NCBI GenBank assembly: GCA_017964745.1 | Contig: JAGCRJ010000045.1 | Span: 1-14,321, forward strand | DNA: 14,321 nucleotides | DNA from: Lachnospiraceae bacterium | GTDB lineage: Bacteria > Bacillota > Clostridia > Lachnospirales > Lachnospiraceae | Reading direction: 5' to 3' | Shown: positions 1-6,735 of the stretch, piece by piece | How positions within the stretch are numbered: the first letter of the stretch is position 1 | Layout of the letters: every line of letters starts with the position of its first letter | Program-made: the position numbers and the translations under genes | Notes under the pieces: generated by a model | What the model saw: the letters and a program-made list of their open reading frames with translations, nothing else | Database searches by the model: none | Told to the model about the DNA's origin: nothing

Positions 1-623
1 CCCGCAAACCTCGATGCAAGAAGAAGCTTTTTACTCATTCCGACCGTAAACCACACAAAGCCCGTCGCGATGTTCTCGGGATCGGCTATGTATCTTTTAT
101 GTTCGTTTATCTGCGGAACAAACTCATCCTGCCTTGTGATGGGGCCCATTATCATTCTGGGGAAGAACCACACGTATTCGAGATAGTCCAGAACCCTTAC
201 GGCAACGGTCTCTCCGCGGTATGAATCCACAGTCCAGGTTATCATCTGGAATGTATAGTAGCTGATCGCAACGGGAGCGATGATATCGATCGCGGTAAAT
301 TCACCTCCGGCAAGATGTGCCAGTGTGACCGCAAAAAAGTTCAGATATTTGAACGCAAGAAGAGGCAGGACGTTTATAACGATACCCGCCGCAAGAAGTG
401 CTTTATTCTTCTTTTTGAGGAGCAATTTTGCCCAGAACAGATTGAAGATACAGGATGCGAGAAGCAAAAGGAAAGACTCCGTCCCGTAACTCAGAAAAAA
501 GAGCATGGAAGAAACTATGAGCACGATCTTGGAAAGATCATATTTTTCTCGCTTCCCGGCTTCAAAGTAAAGTATAAGAACGATCGGTAAGATCAGTATG
601 AATTTTAACGATAAAAATCCCAT
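1..623 (-). CDS. MBOAT family membrane O-acyltransferase, N-terminal part (runs off left edge)
   Basis: The reverse strand is open without a stop from the ATG at 623 to the window edge, giving 207 residues. The protein is very hydrophobic. Its N-terminus (F-L-S-L-K-F...L-P-I-V) is typical of MBOAT acyltransferases of the AlgI/DltB/PatA kind. Further family signatures are FKYLNFF near residues 91-97, ISYYTFQ near 120-126, DSYRGE at 133-138, and FFPRMIMGPITR at 153-164. The usual G-x-x-K-K stretch follows near 195-200. Members move acyl groups, often acetyl, across the membrane onto extracellular polysaccharides, teichoic acids or proteins. The conserved catalytic His lies further toward the C-terminus and is outside the window, so activity cannot be judged. 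An in-frame TGA lies 15 bases upstream of the ATG, so translation cannot start further up. No Shine-Dalgarno sequence precedes this ATG. The AEC permease gene ends 47 bases upstream on the same strand. The family call is solid; the substrate is unknown. Confidence 0.9.
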   Translation of the reverse strand, partial: MGFLSLKFILILPIVLILYFEAGKREKYDLSKIVLIVSSMLFFLSYGTESFLLLLASCIFNLFWAKLLLKKKNKALLAAGIVINVLPLLAFKYLNFFAVTLAHLAGGEFTAIDIIAPVAISYYTFQMITWTVDSYRGETVAVRVLDYLEYVWFFPRMIMGPITRQDEFVPQINEHKRYIADPENIATGFVWFTVGMSKKLLLASRFA

Positions 624-629
624 CGGCTT

Positions 630-638
630 ATTATATCA
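630..638 (-). promoter_or_regulatory. Extended -10 promoter abutting the MBOAT start codon
   Basis: On the minus strand the sequence reads TGA-TATAAT, a perfect -10 with an extended TGn element. Six bases (AAGCCG) separate it from the ATG at 623, so the A of the start codon falls at the expected +1. No good -35 is visible 16-18 bases upstream. This would give a leaderless transcript. Alternatively the match is chance in AT-rich sequence and the gene is read through from the permease gene. Confidence 0.45.
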
Positions 639-670
639 TACGTGCCGAATTTTTAGAGCATTTTGAAGAC

Positions 671-1582
671 TTATACCACCGACATCAGTACGGTTATGGA
701 AAGGAAGGAAAATACCGTCGTAACGATTATTCCCCTCGAGAGCACATCCGTCCTCTCTCCCGTTTTCTCGGCCTGTATCATGGGAAGATTTCCCACGGGC
801 ACGGCACACATAAGGCAGAAGGTCCTGACCATATCCGCAGGGGCACCGATCCCCTTGAGTACAAGTACCGTGACGACCGGAACGAGCACCATCCTGACGG
901 CGATGTAAAGCCACAGGGGAAGACTCTTCATCTCCCGTATGATATTGCTCCTTGCGACCGAAGCGCCCAGAAGGATCATTGAAAGGAATACGGTCGGGCA
1001 GCCTATGTAATCGACGGTCCTGACCACGATCTCGGGAAGCTTAAGGTCAAACCAGAAGATAACGAGTGCCAGGATGCTCATGAGCACGCCGGGGCTTAAA
1101 AGCTTCTTCGGGTTCATTTTTTCTTTGCCGGAGGAAAGGGCCGTTACTCCGTGCGTATAGAAGAGAAGACAATAGAATACATTGCAGATTATGACGTAGA
1201 GCATCGCATTTTCGGGAAGGATGGCCTTTGCCACGGGAATTCCGAGGAATCCCACATTCCCGTATACGGACATTATCGTATAGAATCTCCGTTCATCCTT
1301 CGGAACCCGGATAATATGTGGGATGATGTATCCGACCAGGATAAACAGAAGATAAACGCAGGCGCTTACTCCCACGCCCTTAAGGAATTCCTCATGGGTA
1401 ACGGTGATATTTCCGGTAAGTATGGTCGAAACAATCAGCGCAGGGTTGCAGATGTCCACCACGATCCTGGAAATAACGGGAGTGGAGTTCTTATCAAGCA
1501 CCTTTTTCTTCTGCAGAAAGAATCCTATAGCCGCTAAAACGGCTATCATTGTCATCTGTTTAAGTACGGTGATCGCGCCCAC
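671..1582 (-). CDS. AEC family transporter (auxin efflux carrier-like permease)
   Basis: The gene encodes 303 residues, the normal size for the bacterial AEC family (BASS/AEC fold, about ten membrane helices), secondary transporters of small carboxylates such as malate or malonate. Hydrophobic segments cover most of the protein. The hallmark GNVGFLGIPV is at residues 108-117. The half-helix prolines are visible as ICNPAL near 44-49 and CAVPVGNLPM near 259-268, consistent with the two discontinuous crossing helices of the fold. The start is a GTG at 1582 with AAGGAG five bases upstream, and no better start is seen. It is transcribed divergently from the first sensor/GGDEF gene and lies 47 bases upstream of the MBOAT gene, so the two minus-strand genes may share a transcript. 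The substrate cannot be read from the sequence. The family assignment is firm. Confidence 0.92.
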   Translation of the reverse strand: MGAITVLKQMTMIAVLAAIGFFLQKKKVLDKNSTPVISRIVVDICNPALIVSTILTGNITVTHEEFLKGVGVSACVYLLFILVGYIIPHIIRVPKDERRFYTIMSVYGNVGFLGIPVAKAILPENAMLYVIICNVFYCLLFYTHGVTALSSGKEKMNPKKLLSPGVLMSILALVIFWFDLKLPEIVVRTVDYIGCPTVFLSMILLGASVARSNIIREMKSLPLWLYIAVRMVLVPVVTVLVLKGIGAPADMVRTFCLMCAVPVGNLPMIQAEKTGERTDVLSRGIIVTTVFSFLSITVLMSVV

Positions 1583-1641
1583 GATTACTCCTTTTTCCCT
1601 CAGGATCCCGAGGTTAAATCCGGTTAAAAATGCTCTTTGTG

Positions 1642-1647
1642 ATTATA
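1642..1647 (-). promoter_or_regulatory. Probable -10 box for the AEC permease gene
   Basis: A perfect TATAAT on the minus strand lies about 60 bases before the GTG start at 1582, which would give a leader of roughly 50 bases containing the AAGGAG site. No convincing -35 is visible; the hexamer 17 bases upstream reads TATGAT. It is supported mainly by position in the divergent intergenic region. Confidence 0.4.
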
Positions 1648-1744
1648 TCCTCAGTCCGAAGATAATCATAGATACGAATTTAATGAACATTTGCTGTAAA
1701 TTACGCTTTATTTTATAAAAAAATACGCAATTATTCCGATATTT

Positions 1745-1753
1745 TGGTATAAT
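1745..1753 (+). promoter_or_regulatory. Extended -10 promoter of the first sensor/GGDEF gene
   Basis: TGG-TATAAT is a perfect -10 with a TGn extension, and no TTGACA-like -35 lies 16-18 bases upstream. Transcription would start near 1760, leaving a leader of about 32 bases, too short for a riboswitch. The same nine bases occur in front of the paralogous gene at 6694-6702, also preceded by a CCGA-ATAT-like stretch. Confidence 0.65.
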
Positions 1754-1776
1754 TAACGATGTATAGTTGTTTTCCC

Positions 1777-1782
1777 GAGGAG
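1777..1782 (+). promoter_or_regulatory. Ribosome binding site that fixes the start at 1792
   Basis: GAGGAG lies nine bases before the ATG at 1792. The in-frame ATG at 1759 is upstream of this site, lacks its own site and would coincide with the predicted transcription start, so 1792 is preferred. Confidence 0.75.
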
Positions 1783-1791
1783 ACTTATTTT

Positions 1792-3696
1792 ATGTCAAAG
1801 AAGAAAATAGCTGTTTTTGCCACCGGCTGGGGGGCTGACATACTTGGACACTTTATGAGAGGAATGACCGATGTCTTAAAGCCTCTCAATATTGATATAT
1901 ATCTTTTTATGTGCTACGCAAGCTACGGTGAGACCGACAATAACCGTTACGGCGAGCTCAATATCATGAATCTTCCGGACCTTCATACCTTTGACGGTGC
2001 CGTCATCATAACCAATCTTCTGGATTTCCCCGGCGAAGCCGAAAGGATAGTAAAGCGCTGCCACGAAGCGGGAATTCCCGTTGTGAGCCACGGACTTGAG
2101 CTTGACGGGACGCACAGCGTCATTACCGACAATACCTCCGGAATGGAGGCTCTGGTACGCCATATCATCGATGTTCACGGAGCAAAGAAGATCACCTTTA
2201 TCGCGGGAAGTGCCGATAACGGCGATTCCAATGAAAGACTTGATGTCGTACGCAAAATATGCGGGGAAAAAGGTCTCTCTTTTTCCGACGGAGACGTTCT
2301 CTATACCAACTGGGATCTCGCAACCGCACAGAACCGTGTAGCGAAGGATGTCAGGGAGGGAACCCTTCCGGATGCTTACGTCTGTGCCAATGACGAGCTT
2401 GCCATGGTATCCGCAATCGGTCTCAGCGACTGCGGACTCGAGTGTCCGAAAGATGTTCTTGTTACCGGCTTTGACTTTATCAGCCAGAGCAGGGTATTCT
2501 ACCCCTCCATAGCATCGGTCGACCAGGATTCCGAAAAGCACGGCCGGGTCTGCGCCGGATTGATCAACGATCTTATGGACGGCAAAGAAGCCGATAAACT
2601 CATTCAGATCCCCTGCACATTCATCCCCAGTGAAAGCTGCGGATGTGAATGTTCTAAGGAAATAGCAGACAGAAGGCTCAGGGCGGGAACCATTGCTTTC
2701 AGATCCAACCAGATACAGAGCTTCGCAACATGGCATACCATCTACATCGAAAGAGCCATTCTGCAATGCGAATCGTTCAGTGAGATCAAGCAGGCCCTCA
2801 CCAAGGCCATCACCGAGGACGCCGGCTTCGAGGGAGACAATTTCCATATCCTCTTCGATCCTGAGTCATACGGATACGAACTCAAGAAATCGGGTAATCT
2901 CGAATACGATCTCTACAGTGATAAGCAGGATGTCATATATTCCATGAGAAACGGTAAGCTTCAGGCAACCCGTTCCATCAAGACCTCCCATCTGATCCCC
3001 GGATTGGAAGACAGCGATCCTTTCCATATGTATGTCTTCGTTCCTCTTCATGAACGTGAGATGAAGGTAGGATACATTATCTTCACCGACTGCTACGATC
3101 AGATCGAAAGCTCTGCGATCCGCGAATATGCCGACAGGTTCAATTCCGCGATCGAGAAAGCAAGAAAAGCGATGTACCTGAGAACCCTCAACGATTCGAT
3201 CAGGGAGCTCTCACATATAGATGCACTGACTCATGTCAAGAACCGTGCGGCATATGAACTTCAGCTTGATGAGATCCGCAAGAAAGTTGAAAGCAAGAGC
3301 AAGTTCACCTTCGGTGTTGTTCTGTTCGATGTCAACAACCTGAAGAAGATCAACGACGAACTCGGACATTATTCGGGAGATGAGTACATCAAGAACGCAT
3401 GCAAGCTCATCTGTACAACATACAAGAACAGCCCCGTTTACAGGATCGGCGGAGATGAATTCGTCGCTATTCTTGAGGGAAAGGTTCTGGCTCAGAAGGA
3501 TGATCTGATAGAGACTTTCATCACCGAGATGAACAAGCTCAGAAACAATATGGATATTCCTCCCGAAGAGAGAGTTTCATTGGCATACGGAATGGCATAT
3601 ATGAACGATCCTTCGGAGAATGTTGATGACGTCGTCAAGGAAGCGGACGAGCGCATGTATGAGACCAAAAAGAAAATGAAAGCAGGACTGCTTTAA
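1792..3696 (+). CDS. Cytoplasmic LacI-like sensor / GAF-like / GGDEF diguanylate cyclase (paralog 1)
   Basis: This is a 634-residue soluble protein with no signal peptide or membrane helix. Residues about 2-285 form a LacI/periplasmic-binding type ligand domain: VCANDELA near 197-204, VTGFD near 224-228, then the PSIASVDQD stretch and the SCGCEC end. There is no N-terminal helix-turn-helix, so this is a sensor rather than a repressor. Residues about 300-465 look like a GAF-like module (VFVPLHE, then GYIIFTDC). The GGDEF domain runs from about 475. It carries DALTHVKNR, the metal and substrate motif FDVNNLKKIND with D513 and N521, GH..GD, and an intact GGDEF at 553-557, so c-di-GMP synthesis from GTP is expected. 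The usual RxxD inhibitory site is replaced by KNSP. It converges with the transferase gene, whose stop lies 3 bases away, and has a close paralog at 6736-8637. The ligand is unknown; a sugar is plausible but only inferred. Confidence 0.9.
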   Translation: MSKKKIAVFATGWGADILGHFMRGMTDVLKPLNIDIYLFMCYASYGETDNNRYGELNIMNLPDLHTFDGAVIITNLLDFPGEAERIVKRCHEAGIPVVSHGLELDGTHSVITDNTSGMEALVRHIIDVHGAKKITFIAGSADNGDSNERLDVVRKICGEKGLSFSDGDVLYTNWDLATAQNRVAKDVREGTLPDAYVCANDELAMVSAIGLSDCGLECPKDVLVTGFDFISQSRVFYPSIASVDQDSEKHGRVCAGLINDLMDGKEADKLIQIPCTFIPSESCGCECSKEIADRRLRAGTIAFRSNQIQSFATWHTIYIERAILQCESFSEIKQALTKAITEDAGFEGDNFHILFDPESYGYELKKSGNLEYDLYSDKQDVIYSMRNGKLQATRSIKTSHLIPGLEDSDPFHMYVFVPLHEREMKVGYIIFTDCYDQIESSAIREYADRFNSAIEKARKAMYLRTLNDSIRELSHIDALTHVKNRAAYELQLDEIRKKVESKSKFTFGVVLFDVNNLKKINDELGHYSGDEYIKNACKLICTTYKNSPVYRIGGDEFVAILEGKVLAQKDDLIETFITEMNKLRNNMDIPPEERVSLAYGMAYMNDPSENVDDVVKEADERMYETKKKMKAGLL

Positions 3697-3699
3697 GAA

Positions 3700-5595
3700 T
3701 TACGGAATAACCGTTTCCTGAACAGGTTCACCGGTCGGCAATAAGCCGGCCGGTATTTCATTTGTTGCGGTTCCGTCGGGATATATGTAAGTTACGGTAC
3801 CGTCCGCTCCTATCAGGAGCTGGCTTCCGTCGATGTAAAGATTAGCCTGGCTTCCGTCAGGGTACAATGTACTCGTGCTTCCGTCGGGATACTGCGTGGT
3901 AACGCTTCCGTCCTCATTCATTATCATCGGATTTCCGAATTCATCCACGGGAACTATACTTGCAAGCTCCGCAAGGAATGAAGAATATCTCGAAAGAGAA
4001 GTTGACACCGCGGAATACCCGAGCTCCTCGGTAAGGGTTCTCTGGTTGGTATAAAGGCTTGTTCCCAGGCCCAGTCTTCCTCCCGGTATCTCCACACCTA
4101 TCGCGGTAAGGGTGGTCGGAAGCATATCAAGAGTCGAATAGGATCTGTACGCATCTCTTACCGGAGTCACGGGTGCATTTATGATACAGGTATAAACCCT
4201 TCTTACATAGGAAGGATCGATATTCCTGCAATACATTCCGTCCATCGTAGGATGATCGCCCATAAGGATGATCGTAGTGTTTTCGTAGAAGTCCTGCTGC
4301 TTTATCCAGTCAATGAACTCGCTCACCTGTTTATCGGAACAGGCATAAACATTCGAATAGCTGTTTTCAAATTCATCTCCGCAGAGCTCACAGGTATAGC
4401 CTCCGACCATATGCGTATCTACGGTGAGCATGGTCAGATTAAACGGCTGATCGCCATCGCCGAGCTCGGTAAGAGTTTCCTTTGCATATTCAAAAAGCTT
4501 CCGGTCCTCATATCCCCACCACACGTAATAACCGCCGGGGAGATGTCCGCTCTGCTTTGCCCAGATAAGATCCCTGAATTCAAAATCGCCGTGATTCTGG
4601 AAATAGAGCTTTCTTCCTCCGAATACCGCGGATGAACCGATGAGGAATATCTGTCTGTACTCCTGCTCTTCAAGGATGTCACCGAGAGTTGTTATCGAAG
4701 GATAGAACGACTCCTGTGTGTTCATTTCGTTTCTTTCGATTCCGCCGGTCTGAAGCGGAAGTCCGGCTGTCGATGAAAAGATCGCACCCATGGTCCAGGT
4801 TCCGCCGTTATAGGAATAACCTCCGTCCAAAAGAGAACCCGGTCCGTAAGACCCGGAGAAATTCTCGTTCTCTTGTGACAGAAGTGTCAGGTTCTTGATG
4901 ACATTTTCATCAAACGCTCCGCCTATATCCTTATCGGCAAAGGTCATCTCCATGGATTCCAGATAGATGAAGATAAGGTTTCTTTTCTTCTCCGGGAAAA
5001 CAAGATCGATCGTCGACGGATCCACGTAATAGCTCTGTACAAAATCCCTGGAATCATTCTTTGCCCAGGGTGTCATCTCACTTGCAAGAAATGTCTGGAG
5101 ATAGTCCCACTCTCCGGGTTCCTCGGTCTCACCCGCTCCCGTTTGCACGGTCTGCGCCGGAACAATGGTCACGATCTCGGGCGGTACATACGCGGCCTCC
5201 GCCGATGCCCTGAAGCCTGCAAATCCGAAATAATCATCCACCTTGAGCCATTTTACGGCGAAGATAAGCACGCACCAGAAGAAAAGGGCACTTGCCCCCA
5301 TGACCACCCTTCCCATAAAGGGCTCATATTTATCTTTCTTTTTCAGGAAATATAATAAGAAGAACAGGCCCGCCGTAAGAAGTACGGAAGGCAGGAGTGC
5401 AAACAATATGAACTTAACCACCATCTCAGAGCCGGTCCCGTCGAGCGTTCCCACCTGGAAAAGAAAATCGTTGATGGTGAGATTCCTTCCCCATATCGCA
5501 TACATCCATAGAATGCTCACGGACAAAAGAATCAATGCGAATGTGAACAGGATCCCGAGAACGGATAATATGATTTTGATAACCTTTTCTTTCAT
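3700..5595 (-). CDS. MdoB/LTA synthase-like phosphoglycerol transferase with C-terminal YPDG repeats
   Basis: This 631-residue membrane protein belongs to the alkaline phosphatase/sulfatase superfamily. Three hydrophobic segments (about 6-35, 58-84 and 96-115) anchor an extracellular catalytic domain (about 200-510). Visible active-site motifs are YLESME with metal ligand E213, GGTWTMG with the probable nucleophile T268 (or T266), TVDTH with H395, and MGDHP with D447 and H448. This pattern is closer to MdoB/OpgB than to LtaS. Family members transfer phosphoglycerol from phosphatidylglycerol to glycans or teichoic acid chains. Cysteines 402, 405 and 419 follow the pattern of the clostridial versions. 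The tail (559-612) is six 9-residue repeats, which is unusual. The start at 5595 has only a weak site, GAGG 14 bases upstream overlapping the esterase stop, so coupling to that gene is likely. It lies 16 bases after the esterase gene. The substrate is not deducible, and a phosphatase or other transferase role remains possible. Confidence 0.87.
   Translation of the reverse strand: MKEKVIKIILSVLGILFTFALILLSVSILWMYAIWGRNLTINDFLFQVGTLDGTGSEMVVKFILFALLPSVLLTAGLFFLLYFLKKKDKYEPFMGRVVMGASALFFWCVLIFAVKWLKVDDYFGFAGFRASAEAAYVPPEIVTIVPAQTVQTGAGETEEPGEWDYLQTFLASEMTPWAKNDSRDFVQSYYVDPSTIDLVFPEKKRNLIFIYLESMEMTFADKDIGGAFDENVIKNLTLLSQENENFSGSYGPGSLLDGGYSYNGGTWTMGAIFSSTAGLPLQTGGIERNEMNTQESFYPSITTLGDILEEQEYRQIFLIGSSAVFGGRKLYFQNHGDFEFRDLIWAKQSGHLPGGYYVWWGYEDRKLFEYAKETLTELGDGDQPFNLTMLTVDTHMVGGYTCELCGDEFENSYSNVYACSDKQVSEFIDWIKQQDFYENTTIILMGDHPTMDGMYCRNIDPSYVRRVYTCIINAPVTPVRDAYRSYSTLDMLPTTLTAIGVEIPGGRLGLGTSLYTNQRTLTEELGYSAVSTSLSRYSSFLAELASIVPVDEFGNPMIMNEDGSVTTQYPDGSTSTLYPDGSQANLYIDGSQLLIGADGTVTYIYPDGTATNEIPAGLLPTGEPVQETVIP
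3760..3921 (-). repeat. Six tandem 27-base repeats encoding YPDGS-type nonapeptides
   Basis: Residues 559-612 of the transferase divide into six units of nine: MNEDGSVTT, QYPDGSTST, LYPDGSQAN, LYIDGSQLL, IGADGTVTY, IYPDGTATN. D-G-S/T is invariant and the position two before D is usually Y. On the plus strand the DNA shows recurring TTCCGTC every 27 bases. The alternating hydrophobic/DG pattern suggests a stacked beta-hairpin or beta-solenoid tail outside the cell. Confidence 0.9.
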
Positions 5596-5611
5596 AAAAT
5601 CAAAGAAAACC

Positions 5612-6550
5612 TCAGTCAGCGATCACTCTTCTGAAAAATCCGAGCATGCTCTCGTTCGCTTCAATGCTCTCATACCACTCCCAGTGGCTTATATTGAAAA
5701 CATGGAGAAGATGGATCCCCTCCTCTTTACTTCTGTAAAACAGTTCGTATGAGATGCCGTTTTTCTCAAGTACATCCCTGAGATATCCTGTGTGTGCGGC
5801 ATGTACATCGCTTTCGGAAGCTATTATATGCACAGGGGGAAGTCCCGGTCCGGGAACAACCTCCGATGCGGCCATATGACCGTTCCAAGGTGCATCCTCT
5901 CCCTTTTCACCGAGCATCATATCGACATACGCCTTTGCCGTACCCTGTCCGAGCCCGGTATCCTCGGATCCGGCAATATAAAGCCTGCCTGTTTCCGCTA
6001 CGGGACTGCTGACGGATACTGCGCTTATCTCATACGGAAGCGCATCCACACCGTAGATCTTCCGGAGCTCTTCGCTCCTTGAAATGCAGGTTGTAAGGAT
6101 CGAAAGGTGACCGCCTGCGGAATCACCGCAGACCAGAACCTTCGACAGGTCAAATCCCCTGACGGGTCCGTACTTTCCGAGCCACTGCATAGCCGAGAAT
6201 ATATCGGATATCATCTCCTGCAGATCCCCTTGCTGAAGAAGCCTGTAATTCATGGCCATAACGGCAAAGCCGCGGCTTGCGAGATATCCCAGATATCTGT
6301 CGGAGATATCGCCGGATCCGTACATCCATCCGCCGCCGTGAATATAGATTATCGAAGGAAGGCTTCCGTTTCCGGACTTAAAGTCTTCGGGATAATACAG
6401 ATTCAGCATATGAGCGGGATCGTAATCTCCCATATACGCAATATGCTTCTCGCATCTGTATCCCTCGGGGTCAACTCCGTTGGGATAATCTGCGGCATTT
6501 GCCTTATCGATCGCATCCCAGTATTCCTTCAGATATTGTCTGTAATCCAT
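5612..6550 (-). CDS. Alpha/beta hydrolase, HSL/BD-FAE-like carboxylesterase
   Basis: Starting at 6550 the protein has 312 residues and no signal peptide, so it is cytoplasmic. It shows the hormone-sensitive-lipase type oxyanion motif HGGGW at 71-75 and the nucleophile elbow GDSAGG with S144. The acid is probably D248 (in SESDVH) and the catalytic base H283 (in LLHVF), giving a complete Ser-Asp-His triad. Relatives hydrolyse short-chain esters, including acetyl or feruloyl groups removed from plant or microbial polysaccharides. The start is the ATG at 6550 because GAGGAAA precedes it by about eight bases. An upstream in-frame ATG at 6586 overlaps the predicted -10 region and lacks a site. It is the first gene of a two-gene unit with the membrane transferase 16 bases downstream, and is divergent from the second sensor/GGDEF gene. 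The substrate is unknown. Confidence 0.88.
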   Translation of the reverse strand: MDYRQYLKEYWDAIDKANAADYPNGVDPEGYRCEKHIAYMGDYDPAHMLNLYYPEDFKSGNGSLPSIIYIHGGGWMYGSGDISDRYLGYLASRGFAVMAMNYRLLQQGDLQEMISDIFSAMQWLGKYGPVRGFDLSKVLVCGDSAGGHLSILTTCISRSEELRKIYGVDALPYEISAVSVSSPVAETGRLYIAGSEDTGLGQGTAKAYVDMMLGEKGEDAPWNGHMAASEVVPGPGLPPVHIIASESDVHAAHTGYLRDVLEKNGISYELFYRSKEEGIHLLHVFNISHWEWYESIEANESMLGFFRRVIAD

Positions 6551-6555
6551 TTCGG

Positions 6556-6562
6556 TTTCCTC
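6556..6562 (-). promoter_or_regulatory. Ribosome binding site that fixes the esterase start at 6550
   Basis: GAGGAAA on the minus strand, with the GAGG core eight bases before the ATG, supports 6550 over the in-frame ATG at 6586, which has no such site. Confidence 0.7.
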
Positions 6563-6577
6563 ATTTCCAACCTGTCT

Positions 6578-6583
6578 ATTATA
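6578..6583 (-). promoter_or_regulatory. Probable -10 box for the esterase-transferase unit
   Basis: A perfect TATAAT lies on the minus strand, with a weak -35 candidate TTTAGG at 6601-6606 (17-base spacer). The predicted transcription start near 6571 gives a short leader of about 20 bases that includes the GAGGAAA site. Confidence 0.55.
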
Positions 6584-6693
6584 CACTTTTCGGAGAAAAT
6601 CCTAAAGCAGCGGGTTTGATGCACCTGTCCGGATACAAAAATACAGGCATATCATGATTAAAATCAAGCTTAATGCGTCGAATCCCGAATATA

Positions 6694-6702
6694 TGGTATA
6701 AT
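6694..6702 (+). promoter_or_regulatory. Extended -10 promoter of the second sensor/GGDEF gene
   Basis: TGG-TATAAT is identical to the element before the paralog at 1745-1753 and again has no consensus -35 (TGCGTC at 17 bases). The predicted leader to the ATG at 6736 is about 27 bases. It probably also drives the DUF6935-like gene downstream. Confidence 0.65.
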
Positions 6703-6724
6703 ATTTCTGTGTATCGCGTTTGGC

Positions 6725-6730
6725 AAGGAG
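6725..6730 (+). promoter_or_regulatory. Ribosome binding site that fixes the start at 6736
   Basis: AAGGAG lies five bases before the ATG at 6736. The in-frame ATG at 6673 lies upstream of the predicted -10 and so cannot be on the transcript. With 6736 as start, the protein aligns from its first residues with paralog 1. Confidence 0.8.
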
Positions 6731-6735
6731 CCCAT

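Noticed and set aside
1754..1791. Possible c-di-GMP riboswitch in the cyclase leaders
   Set aside because: The predicted leaders of both cyclase genes are only about 30 bases, too short for GEMM-type aptamers, and no such conserved core is seen in the intergenic regions.
1759..1791. N-terminal extension of the first cyclase from the ATG at 1759 (and likewise 6673 for the second)
   Set aside because: The upstream starts lack ribosome binding sites, fall at or before the predicted transcription starts, and encode unrelated extra residues, whereas the paralogs align from the starts at 1792 and 6736.
1876..2847. Long open frame of 323 codons on the minus strand inside the first cyclase gene
   Set aside because: It is fully antisense to a well-supported LacI/GGDEF protein, has no recognisable domain and no ribosome binding site that I can see. 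The host gene's codon pattern explains the open frame.
3760..3921. CRISPR array suggested by regular 27-base repeats
   Set aside because: The repeats are contiguous with no spacers, diverge at wobble and other positions, and encode an in-frame nonapeptide repeat in the transferase.
6107..6619. 170-codon plus-strand open frame over the esterase gene
   Set aside because: It is antisense to a gene with a full catalytic triad, and the translation shows no domain features.
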